From assembly GCA_017163975.1 (NCBI GenBank), contig JAFFSR010000227.1, positions 6,376,501 through 6,440,500 on the forward strand: a stretch of 64,000 nucleotides of DNA, read 5' to 3'. Source of the DNA: Anastatus disparis. Lineage: Eukaryota > Arthropoda > Insecta > Hymenoptera > Eupelmidae. The first letter of the stretch is position 1. Every line of letters starts with the position of its first letter. Below, one piece after another: positions 41,701 to 54,300 of the stretch. The notes under the pieces were generated by a model. That model was given only the letters and a program-made list of their open reading frames with translations, was not told the DNA's origin and searched no databases. The position numbers and the translations under genes were made by a program.

Positions 41701-44700
41701 GTTAATTTTTATTAAAAAAATTGTTTAATGGCAACAAAAATTTTATTTTTATTTTTTGAATATTTCATTTGACATTATTTTTTAAATATTTATTATTATT
41801 TCTTTTTTCTTTCTAAGATGCTAATCTATAAATTTTTAATCTTTTCTTGGATTCGGCAACATGCATAATCGCATAAATTTTCAAAAATACTGCAACAATT
41901 TTATTTAAATGAAATAATAATTTTTCGAAAATAATACCAGTTAACTTATTAAATATGAAATACTTGTTTCTTTGCCAAAGTTAAAATAAAAATAGCAACC
42001 CAAAAATATTCAGCAAAATTGAGATTAAGAAATTTGACAATAAATTTTGAAATTATCGTGTTTCTGAAAATTCCAATCATGACATTCGTAAACTTTAAAT
42101 TTTATTTCTTTTTCTCAAAATTATTTACGCATTACCAGAATTTAAATTCACATTGAATTGAAACGTTTGAAGAAAAGCTTCGTCAAAATACGCACCTTAT
42201 TAATATACGTAACATGAAATTCTTGATGTTAATAGTATCACGTGTCTCCCGTTCTCTCCTCTTCCCTTTTGTTCTCTGCTAGCTCGGAAATGTGACGTGA
42301 GTCGCGTGACTACAAATCTTTATGATCAAGGTGTAGGTGTGCTTGTGTATCTGTATATACATCAAAGCATTAAATGATTTTACAACAGTATACACTAACA
42401 CTGTGTATATACGCGATAAAAGTATAAAGCATATCGATTTAGTGTATCGGATGTATTGTGGCACGATAGTATACATATCGAGACAGTTATTGGCCTCCAT
42501 TGCTTTTATATTGAGAAGCTTGGGTTATTACTTATAAATTGACATGACTTTAATTTTTATGATATCGAATGACGACGATTGATGTATACGTTGCTGCCTT
42601 CTTTTTTTACTTTTTTAGTAATCTGTCATTCACCAATCAATTTGTAACTTTTTTTTGACGTCGTGGTTTTGGATTTAAATGCAGTTTTTTTATAAGATTT
42701 TTTTAAAGTTAAGTTTTGGTTTATATTTTAAGATTCTAATGTAGATAAATTTGATTTTATTTAAAGTGGAATTAATGTTGTGTGACATTGAATGATATTT
42801 AGTATTAGTATCGATAATTGATCATAGATTTTAAGATATTAATGATTAGATTTAAGGCTTAACTGCTGAAACGTCATATAACTTATTATATTTCGAATTT
42901 CAACATTAAAAGTTTTTATTTAATTATTCATATAATACAATGATGTTGAAAGATAAAAATATAGAAAAAATTTTTCGTCTTAATAAAACAAAGTAATTGA
43001 AATAAGAAGAAAAAAATTGTTTGCATATCATTATCTCGGTAGTTAACGATTAAAATATATAAAGAATAAAACTGTACCGAAAATAGTGCATACTTCAAAA
43101 AGGGAGTAAAATCGCATATTTCCCCCGAGGTTGGGGTTTGCGGCTCAAGCAAACGAAGCAAAGTGAGGATCGTGATTCGAGGAAGAAATCAACTTTGTTC
43201 TTGTGTTACATGTAGTACTTTACCACCAGTTCAACTGTGGCCACTTTATAAACATTAAAAAAGCCAGCCCTTATGTAATTATCAAACATCAAATATTGTG
43301 GATAATGAAATGCGTTAAATAGAAGCAAACAAAATCGAAAATTCAAAGGAAATAATTGCAATTTAAACTTCAAATATGGAAAACATACCGAACGTATCAA
43401 CAAATAGAGCCTCATGTAATATACTACATTCAAATAATATCGTTTGTATTAATAAATAAATATTTGTACAATAATTGATTAATTTTGGAAAATTCGAGTT
43501 ATTTAGAATTTGCGTTTATTAAAATTTTATGAATTTTTAACAATTTATACTGTAAATATAATTTGTTAATTAATAAATCTTATGAATAAAATATTTAATA
43601 TTTTTACATGACATTGATGACTAAAATTTTATGAATAAAATATTTAGTTTTTAATAAATGATGTTATTGATTAAAATTTTAACTTTTTTATTTAAATTTT
43701 TTTCAAATTCTACAATTTACTACATTTTCCTTACTTTAGCGGGAATAAAGCGGTATACCACTTGTCATATTACTTTCTTGACATAATTGTGTCATTTTAA
43801 TCCTTCTAATATTTAGTATTTAAAATTTCTTAATTCTAGCCCGTTTTTTTTTAATTAATAAAATGGTCATAAAAATTAAACTAGGAGCAAAATGTATTTA
43901 TACAATTCAATAGCTTAAATAAATATTTGAAATAAAAAGTCATATAAAAACATTGTTTTGCTCTTTCTCAACACTTCCAAATATTCGTGGCTAAATATTT
44001 ACATTCATTTAATAGTTGTCTTAAAAACTTTTAAGTAAAGATAAACAATCAATAAAAACAAAAACAAATATAAAAACATACCATTATTTATAAAAAAAAC
44101 TTGGCAGACTACTTTAGTTTTATTTTTAAAACGCAAAATTTTAATCTTTTATTCTTGGAAAACGTTAAATTAATATGCACTAAACACGCAATGTCGTTAC
44201 AGTATATTTGTTTCGGGGAAAAACCTCATTCACGTCTTAATAAACATAAGAAAATACAAGAGCTTTAAACTTTTCTGGTGTCTGACCCAACTCGGTGGTT
44301 ATCTACTTTCCTCACGTGTTTATTTTAAAAGATTTGCATCACTAATTCACTCGATATTTTCAGTACAATTTATTTTTATGAAAATTATAAATTCTTTTTC
44401 ATTTATTCTTTTCTTTTTTATGTGTCGAAATTACTTTTCAAGTAATTTGTCGTTGTATTAAAAGAAGTTGAAAAGCTTTTACCACGTATATACAAATCGA
44501 TGATGATACAAGGTATGGTGAAATCTTCTCTATTCATCTATCTCTCTTTTTTTGCTTTTTACGTCTATACTTTGAACGGTAAATCTTTAGAGCTGATATT
44601 TTATCGGAAAGCTTTTGGTATATATGCATTGTTGAAAGGAGTTCTTTAATGTTTTATGAGAATGTACATTTTGTACTTCACATTGTTCGCTTTACATGCG

Positions 44701-47700
44701 TGCTTTTTTATATATATATATATATATTTATGATTGATTGTACATAAAGCAATAATAATTTTCAAATAAATGCATTGTGACGTTTACGGAAAATTCGATG
44801 CTTAATGGTTAACAATATTTGCACAATTGAAATTTTAATAACGCTCGATGCGGAGTGGAAAATTAAAGAAAACAACGTTCGATAATTTGAAGGATGAATT
44901 GTTTTTTTTATTTTTTTAAATACTAAATTCTGTTTTTTCTATCACATTATTAAATTTATATTACAAAAAAATATCGAAACAAAAATTCAAAAGATTATAT
45001 TTTTTATGGAACCTGTTGAAGTTCTTCGACTTCTCCTAATGACACGATACATTATTGTTTTTACGAGACTCACGTAAAGTACTTTAACTTCAAATGAAGA
45101 TAAAAAAAATAAATAAATAAAAAGACATTAAAAAAAAATGAAACAAAATTGTAATAAATCAGAAAAGAAAATAAGCTTTTTTTGATAAATATAACGCTAA
45201 CTCGACAAGAAAGCTATACCAATCTAAGATATTTTTCCAATAAACTTCCTTTTTAGTAAAGAAAACAATTTCGCGTTTCCACGTAAAAAGTTTACGTTGT
45301 GCACGTGTCTTTGGACTTTTCTTCCTTACTTTTCTTCTTCTTTTTTTTTTTTTCAAAAGTCGTTGAAAAATTTAGTCTTTTCATCTCTTTATACCTTACA
45401 TAGCAATTTCTTTTCAAAAAGATAAGTGGAAAGTTTTGTTTTCTGATTTCAATTGCTAGCTGTACTTGATACAGATTTCATTGCAAAATTTTTATTATAC
45501 CTTGTTTCCTTCTTTTTTTATTCTGAACAAAATTTTCAATATCTTTCTATACATAAATAATGTTCTTTTCTAAAATATTTTTATTTTAATATCTTAAGTC
45601 AGATTTCTATACATATAAAAAAGTATTTTAAAAATTATGAAGATAAAAATATTTTCCTGAAAATAATATAGCAAATAATATAAACATAATTCACTGGAAA
45701 ATCATATGAATTTTCCAATTGCTCATTTGAAAAACCACTTGATAGTACATGATTCTCATGTATTATTTATATGCCAATCAATTCCTTATTTAAATTGTGC
45801 AATTTACAGAAATTAACATACTCATTTTAATTTAATCCGAGCAAAAAAAAAAAAAGAAAAAGACCCGCGCGACATTATCTATGCACAACACGCTCATTTA
45901 TTTATTAAATAAATTAAAGATAAGCCATTTATAATTCGCGCGCCAATATACGCTCCTATCTGTCTATTTCTTTTTCCGTTTCACTTCTCAATATTATATC
46001 TTTATGAATTTGTAGATCATGTGTACATAGCCGCTTTGACCTGCATTATGGTTTATTGGCTTTTTTTTTCAAACTGTGCGCGAGTCTGTGAAGGAAAAAT
46101 GAATGGATAAAAATTATTGATGGCTGAATAATTCAAAGCTTATTATTTCATACAAAGATTATATATTTCGATATCTAAATCTTGGCTATTGTAAATATTC
46201 ATAGTTCAATTGATATGTATAACGTTTTAACGAATTATAGTATTTCATTATTTCGACTTTTAATTTGCGTAGTTGATACAAATTAAATATGTTAAAGTTT
46301 AATTGATGATTTTATTGAGATTAAATAACATGGAAATTATTGCGTATGGAAATTGACTAAAATATCATCATTATTATTTTAATCTCCATTCAGCTTTTAA
46401 TTTCGAGGACAAGCGCCTTTATAACACTTTGAAACGTCACGTACTCTTTGATGTACAAATAAATATAGAACAAAAAAAAATGTTAATTTGTAAAATAAAA
46501 TCAAAACTTCGAGAATCTTTTCAATCCCGTTAAACAGTCCATACGTTTAAACCCTCTAAATATTGCACGCGTGTGATTAAAAAGTCTGTATCACATAACG
46601 TATTATAGAATCATCAAACTTTGGCCAAAGTTTCCATCGTATCGTCACTGGCGCATTCACCTTTTTGGTAACCGTACACACATATATATATATATACTCG
46701 TATATAAGGACAAACAAAGTCGCTCTTATACATATACAAAACCCTCATTTGCCCGAAAACCACGAGGAGAGATCTCTTCATGCGGAGATGCTTTATATAT
46801 GAAGCACATATATTCTCTGTGTATATATACATGCTTCGGAGAGATAAAGCATTATTATCGTTATATAGCTCGGGCTCTCTCATTGTCTCTTCAGTTCACT
46901 TCTCTCGACTTTAGTTTATATATATATACACATTTGTGTGTGCGTGTGCGTGTGTATGGGTGTGTATATATGTAACAAGTTGTCCTGTGCCATTAGTAAC
47001 TTTGCTATATACGCTGGGCCTTTTGTGTAGTTTAGTTAGTTAATCACTTTATTTACAATGTTATTTCATGTATAAAGGATTGTACGAGTGGTGGGATTCA
47101 ATAGCAATCTTAATGCAACAATGTTAGTCATGCTATGATTATCTTGGAGAATGGGATAAAATCTACTAAAAAATTTAAGATTTACTCAAAATTATGAATG
47201 CTTATGATTTTCATTCAAGTTATGATAATTAAAATAATAATTAAATTTATGGGTCTTTGAAATGTCAAAGTTGACAGAGTAAAAACTATAGTGCTTGAAA
47301 ACAAAGCATTGAGTTAATTCTTTGAGAGAATTGTTCAAACCAGCGAGTATCAAATTTTTAGAAGTAATAATTTTAATTGTATATTTTGTATCCAATTAGG
47401 TTGGGATCTGAACAGCTTCTCTGCTTCTAAATATTTAATTATGAATACTCCGTAAAAAATTGAATTATATATACTTTTAGTATTATTTAGAAAATATAAT
47501 TGATAAATAATTAAATATTTAAGTTCAGACTTCGATATGCACATTAAAAATGTTGATTGGTTGTTCTACCGTAAAATTGAGATTATTTTTCCTAACGCAT
47601 TATCCTCATAGAATATTTTTAACTGTACCGAAAAAAAATTGTAAATAGAAGTAAATATTTTCCGACTGCTAAGAAAATAAAAAGTATATATACAGGATAA

Positions 47701-48320
47701 CAATGTTAGATAATAGGTTTATTTGTGCGAGACAATAGAAGTAAGAAATTGTTATTCACAATTGATGACTCAATAGAAAAAATGGCTCATGAAAAATCAA
47801 ACAAAAATTTGTTTTGATTAATGCTCATTAACGGTACGTATTTATTGGTTAAAAAATAAATTATTATAAAAACCAATTCATTGAAATCCTTTTTTTTTAA
47901 ATTATTTTCCTGATTAAAAGGCAAAAGTTTCCGAGATTTCCTAGATACACATAAATGGCCTGTTTATCTTCACTTTTCTTTTGTACACTCAAAAGAGAAA
48001 CATTGATTTCGGGATTTGTATGGTTTAGTGATAATGCAGGTTTTCTCTATAGTAAGTGTGTACATTATGCGGATTTTGTAATGAGCATTGATTTTGCAGG
48101 AACTTGATGATGGATTACTCAAATTATGGCTTTGAATTAGTTATCTATAATCTTTTAGCTTATACACTTTGATTGGAATGAATAGTTTACAAATATTTGA
48201 TTATCAAAATGCTTTTAAAAGTTGTTACAGAAAATTAAAAAAAAAAGTATATTTTAATAGAAATATTTTTTTTTAATTTAAATTTTAACTAATCAACAAT
48301 ATTAACGTTATATTTTTCAT
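35738..48320. other. Gene desert segment
   Basis: AT-rich DNA with scattered purine/pyrimidine tracts. A tandem duplication of about 51 bp (TTATGAATAAAATATTTA) lies at 43577-43680, (TA)n at 44711-44727 and a TG-rich tract near 46936-46972. Local GC-richer patches (37790-37960, 41040-41420, 46600-46900) show no coding signal I can defend. Confidence 0.5.
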
Positions 48321-48546
48321 TTAACCCTTTGGATCTCGAATTATTTATACGGAAATTTTTTTTCTGATAAATGTGGTAAGCAGAATCCATTGCACTAAAA
48401 AAAAACAAATTAAATAAGGGATCTTGCATTTTTTCTATTAAAATCATTATTATGCTTGTTGTTTTACCTCAAAAAAAATTGTGTAATTTATATGAACTAA
48501 TTAAAGTTCGTAAACGAAAATGTTCTCATGGGACCGAAAGGGTTAA
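48321..48546. mobile_element. 218-bp TTAA-flanked MITE (piggyBac-like)
   Basis: TTAACCCTTTGGATCTCG at 48321 and GGACCGAAAGGGTTAA ending at 48546 are imperfect inverted ends (CCCTTTxGxxC). Both are flanked by the tetranucleotide TTAA, the piggyBac target-site duplication. There is no coding capacity. Confidence 0.7.
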
Positions 48547-48698
48547 GGTGGCTTCAGCGACTTTTGATGAAAAATAAGATGTTTAACGAAAAAATATCAT
48601 CAAAAGTATAAATCACTAGTATTTCAAAGCAATTTTGAAAATATAATGTCATCAAATTCAAGAGCAAAACATTATCAAAATTCCATGCTCACAGTTAT

Positions 48699-48756
48699 AG
48701 GGCACGATAACTAAGATTATACCGAAAAATTGGTTTAGTTATCGTGCACGGTAATT
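48699..48756. repeat. Short inverted repeat
   Basis: GGCACGATAACTAA and TTAGTTATCGTGC pair as a hairpin around a loop of about 22 nt. Origin unknown. Confidence 0.5.
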
Positions 48757-49006
48757 CAATCATATGCTTAAATTTAAAAACGCATAAATCACGTTACAAA
48801 AATTTCAAACATTATTTATACAATATAAAAAGTTGAGAAATTAAATTTTTATTTTTTTAATAGTTAAATTATACTTAAAAAATATTAAAAAAATTTTTTG
48901 TATTATTGATTAAAGCGTAAACCGATTTTAATGTATTAAAATATCGAAGGAGCACGGTAGTCGGAGAGGCAATGTTAACTTTGGCACATCAAACAAATGT
49001 TTTATA

Positions 49007-49199
49007 TTTTATTTAACGTCACTGTATTCATGCTATTATTGCGATGCCAATTAGCGACGGAGGTTTTCAGTGTATTTGTGAACGAAGCACATGTAATGTA
49101 CAGAGGTGCTTGTATCAATCGGCCGCCGAGAGCGGGATTCGAACTCGAGTCCTCGAGATTAAGAATCCATCGCTCTACCGACTAAGCCACTGACGACCT
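49007..49199 (-). mobile_element. tRNA-derived SINE, copy 2
   Basis: Same architecture as the 35541 copy: tRNA-like head at the right (B box GTTCGAATCCCGC on the minus strand), body with GTGCTTCGTTCACAAATACA, and tail GTTAAATAAAAT at the left. Substitutions relative to the other copies are scattered, showing independent insertions. Confidence 0.85.
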
Positions 49200-51368
49200 T
49201 CAGTTTCTAATTCATAGATACAAACTTATAAATTCAATAAATTATCAATTATTGAATATTTATGTATTTACTAAATACATATTTAACAATTATTATAGGA
49301 TAATAAATTAAACGTAGAACAAAAGAATTTAATTTTTAAGTAAATATCATTTATTTACAATGAAATACAAAAAAAAAAATCGTTCATTTTATAAAACTTA
49401 TGAAGAAAAAAAAACACGTTATCGACACTAGTCGAATGTTTACATTTTCATTATTTTATAAATTTCTATAAAATGCGCATTTAAGTACATAAACTGCAGT
49501 GGCATAATTCACATTATCAAATCGGAATGTGAATTACGTACAATAATATGCATTGTTCTTAGCAGACACGCGCGTCGAATCATACTGCTGAAATTACGTA
49601 AAAAAAAAGAGTATAAAGTTATTTGACACCGTCAATGAATCGAAAACATTGTCTTAAATAGCTTTTTCTTATCGCTACAGGTGCGTCAAAAAAAAAAAAA
49701 AGTTTGAGAGTCTAATATAAATATCATTTTTTTTTCTCTCTTTCTCCTTTGTAATTAAACAAAAAACAAAAATGTTTGACGCTCGTAGTGTAAAGTTTGA
49801 TTTGAACTCGGGTACCATGACTAGGCCGAGATTAGATAAAATTGTACAACAATACAAGTGGAAGATAAAACCACCTAAATATCTAAAGTACTTATGATTT
49901 CTTTTCAAGTCTTTTTTTTTTCTTTTTTCTTTTTCGTGAAAAAATAATTTATAACACTGATACCTAAACAATTACATTTTGATCTCATATCCGCAATTAC
50001 GTGGCAAAATAATCTATAAATACAAGTACACAATCTTATGTAAAAAGAATTGATTTTCTTTTTCTCTCTTTTTTTTTTATTTTTAAAACGACGATATAAT
50101 ATCGTAATAATCAATCAGTTTTAAAATTACATATCGCATTCCTCGAGAAACGCGAGACTCCTTCTCTTGATATCAATTTCTCTTTATCATCGCATTATTT
50201 TTATAAATATACATTTGATTATTTACAGTATGGAAAGTTTCTATATAATATCACTGCGTCTGGATTTCTTTGGAAAAGGAAATTTTTATTTATGCTAGCA
50301 ATTGAAGCAAAAGATGCTTTTTTCACATAATGGTTATAAATATCGGAAAAAATATATACACCGAGAAAATATTTTTTTCTTTCATTGATGCGTCAAAATA
50401 TTTATTATAAAAGTGTATTTTGTTGACTCACATTTAAAGGCATACAATTTAAATTTTTGTTTTGAAAATAATATTTTAAATTAAAATAAATTATAACTGA
50501 TTGGTAGTGACAAGTAAATATGTTTACAATCTCATTTGATTTTTGTTTTATCTAAATCTTACAACATTACGAGTTTAATGACTTAATGGTCTTAATAGCC
50601 ATTATCTATAGACGAAACAATCGTAAACATAGTTAAATCTATTTTAAAAAAATAACATTGATCGAGAATCGAAAAAAGAAATATTACGTACGACAAAAAT
50701 CTTAACTTATTTTCAAGTAATTACAAATACAATGTATACTTCTATACCGCTTAATCTTCATTATTCGCATACCTCAAACAAATCATCCGAGTCAATAAAA
50801 TCTACGATCTGCGAAATGAAAAAGATTTCTGAAAATGATTAAACGCGAAATTGATACTTGACACACATTATCTTTATCAGCCATTATGATTTCTTTTCTT
50901 TTCTTTCTCCCATTATAAAAATCATTCGAGAGATATTTACATTAAAAAAACGTTTCCTTGTTTTTTTAAAGGTCGTTAAACTATTTTGATTGATTTACAT
51001 TATTTTCATTTATTTTACAAAACAAAGCGATATATCATATCGAACGTACTTTTCGACATATCAAAATTTATTTTATCGACATTATGTACACGCGTTATGT
51101 TTAAAAAAGAAAACTTTGGGAATAGCGTTAAATCTATTTTTAGATTTTTTTAAAATTAGTTTTAAATTAATAATTATAAAAATTCTGAAATACAAAACTT
51201 CATCATTCATTATATATACAAAATCATAAATTCTTTGGAATGAAACAAAAAAATTACTCTTTTCTTAAGCTGATTAACATTCAGTCCAAAAAGAATAATT
51301 TAACTACACAAAACTAGTAAAAAAAATAAAATATAAAAAAAAGAAAGAATCTTTTCTTTTATCTGAAA
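49200..51368. other. Probable PHLPP 3' UTR and downstream spacer
   Basis: AT-rich region with homopolymer runs, immediately downstream of the PHLPP stop. Several TTTATT (minus-strand AATAAA) candidates occur, so the 3' UTR end cannot be fixed. Confidence 0.4.
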
Positions 51369-54300
51369 TCACAGCTCAGTAGTAGCAACACCCCAATACT
51401 GTTGCATTCTTGATGCGTCTTGTTCCAATGAATCTAGTGCGCCCCTTTCTTGTATGACTGCAAAATCGTATTCAAGATTGTAGGGCATAAGTCTTTGTAA
51501 ACTGCCGAAATAAGCGGCATTAGGACCACCATTTAGTAATCTTCTGCCGCTGCCACCGAAAGCCGAGCGCAATACGGGCACGGGTTGAACGATCGGTTGT
51601 AAACCAGCTAGCGGTCCTGAATTATCAAATGATCTGGCGCTGCCGAAACGACGGGATAGAAATGGTACGCTTGTACTTGTGCCGAGCTGCGGCGTTGATC
51701 GCGATTGGCCTGGAATATTTAAATACAAAATTTATTGATACATTTTCATTACTTTATTTAGATTAATTCTATTATTAAAAGGAGAAGCCATATTATAAGG
51801 CATTTTTTATGCTTTTTTGGGAATTTTTTTGAAGGAAAAGAAATGACAGCAAATAATTTAAGTGGTTTTTCCCCTTAATAAATAATGAAATTTTACATTT
51901 TATACAAATTTTAGAAAAGGAATTTAGCTATTTCATATTTTTAATATCAAAAAGATTTTATAAATTATAATTCATTCAGTCGTACAGAATTTAAAATTAA
52001 GACTTCTATTAAAATGATTCAAAGATTATGATGTTTGGCTTTGATGTTTATTTGCATAAAAATTTCGAAACCAGAAAGATTAGATTGCGAATCGTGCGTG
52101 TCAGAATAACCGAGTCTCTAATGCCTATTGAAAGAATCACACGACTGACTTGATATTCCAAATAAAAAAAAAAATAGTTGAAGTATTAGTCCCTTGGGAA
52201 ATTATAGCAGGAATCTTATATACACAGATTATGGCTTTTTGAACCTTGAGGTCCAATACAGGAAAAGATTCTATAGATGCATGAATTATTGCGATTGCAT
52301 TTGTAGAATGAAAATTTATATTTATGTTTCTATTATTAGATTATTATAGAGTAATTAGAAATAAAGAGCAAAGATTTTGAAATAAATGTTTTCATTTCTT
52401 GACAAAAATCCACATAAAAATTCTGCTTTGCAAATAGAAAAAAATCACAAAATATTAAGAAAAATGAAAAAAGTCATCAAGATTCATAAACTTTGTCGAT
52501 TGGAATTCTTTTTCCTTTGGTAATATTTATTATATACGAGTTAGAAACGTAAGCTGATTTATCATACTTTCAGAAAATTTCTCTTTAAAAAATAGAAAAA
52601 CTTCTTTAAAGTTTCTTTTGATAACAAAAATTGCGTGATACTAACATCAAATGATTTTCAGCCGCCACAAAGATATTTCAGTAAGATCTACTTTAATTTT
52701 TAAGTTTTAAAATGAAAATAAAAAAAAAATAAAGTTGTACACGAGGAGAGTAAGTATGTCACGTAATGTTTTAGAAGATATCGTTGATTAAAAGTTAAAA
52801 TAAAAAAATATATATAAACTTTTTACAAGAGAATGCCTAGATATAACATGATGAAAAAGAGTTGTTGCGAAAGTTAGTTTCTTTCATCTCTCACAAAGTG
52901 AAAGCAATTGTTGCTTAATTTAAGAAAAATCCAAGAAACTTACTATTTCTCTCTTTTTTTTTTTTAAAGAAAAAAAAAAGGGTGAGACGACTTACGTGTG
53001 GACTTATGTACACATACAAAATAAAGAAAAAAAAAAAAACGAAGTAGAAGAAAGAAAGAGAGAAGGATTCCCTTAAGTCCAAAAGAAGTTGAGAAAAGCT
53101 TCAGTTCAAACTTTTTTTTTCCAAGTTAACGTCGTACAGCGTACTATAGATATTCTATGTAAGTAGATACGTCTTGAATGTAACAAGACACTCTCCCATT
53201 AGGAAACTTATACTACTCAAAGCTCCTTTTTTTAGTATTTGATCTTTCCTTTACGAAAAAAGGATGCATTAATATTTATTTTCGAATTAAAGTTTGTACA
53301 AAATTATTGTAAAAGAAATTTGGTTGAAATAAAGGTAACATATTCAATATTTCAAATTCATGGTAATAATGCAATGTTCACATCGCGTCAGCTATTCTCG
53401 CCAACTACGTAATTGGTTGAGGAAGTTATACAGGAGCTTTCATAGTCGACTAATATTTGAACTTCTTAACTATCTACATCAAAAAGTTATATCTTTCACA
53501 CATTTTCAATTGATTTATGCTCGGTAAATCAAAAATTTCATTTGTTTAATTAGAACAATAAAAAAAGTTACTTTGCGGTGGGAATATTGGCGTTTGAGCT
53601 TATATAATTAAAAAAAATTATATTAATCTAATGATATTATAGAGTTAATAGAAATGTTAGCTAAGAGTCAAACTTTTAAAGTGGGCCACTAAGAATCGAC
53701 TGATCGAACTTAATAATCTTTTTTTTGCAGATAATTGAAGCTTGATATGCCAAAATTAATGTCACAAAGTATTTTTTGAAAATTTCAAATTTTGAAAAAG
53801 TTATAAACGGTTAAATTTTTTCAATAAGAACGTTTCTTCTTTCCCATTCTTTAATACAAATGTTACACCGAGTATAATTTTTATTTGTGAGAAAATAAAT
53901 AGGATAAAGTTAAATAATTAGTTTTTATAATAAAAAAAGTAATGTTCCCATATCTCATTATTTACTTTTTTTGACTCGCAATTTATTTTCAATTCCCTCA
54001 TTTTTCTTGTAGTGTTTTTCAGTTTTAAAAAGTACATAAGTATTGGAAAACTGTAAAAACGCTGAAGTTTATAACTTGAAAAAAACTTATAATGAAAAAT
54101 GTCTTAACAACAATGAATTTTGCTCAGTTCATTAGTTTCAATTCTACTAATACTCCAATGACAGATTTATATTTTTCATACCTTTCTTTTATTTTCATTG
54201 TTATACTGAAAAATAAAGTTAAAAATAATACGAGAAAACTACAAAGTTATTTTCTTATTTGATTTTTATCTTAAAAGCGCGTTAGGAATTCGATCGAATT

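Noticed and set aside
49085..49199. tRNA gene call at the SINE heads (also 35640-35737 and 62540-62630)
   Set aside because: A and B boxes are present but no acceptor stem closes, the copies differ at conserved positions, and each is fused to the same ~120-bp body. They are SINE heads, not tRNA genes.
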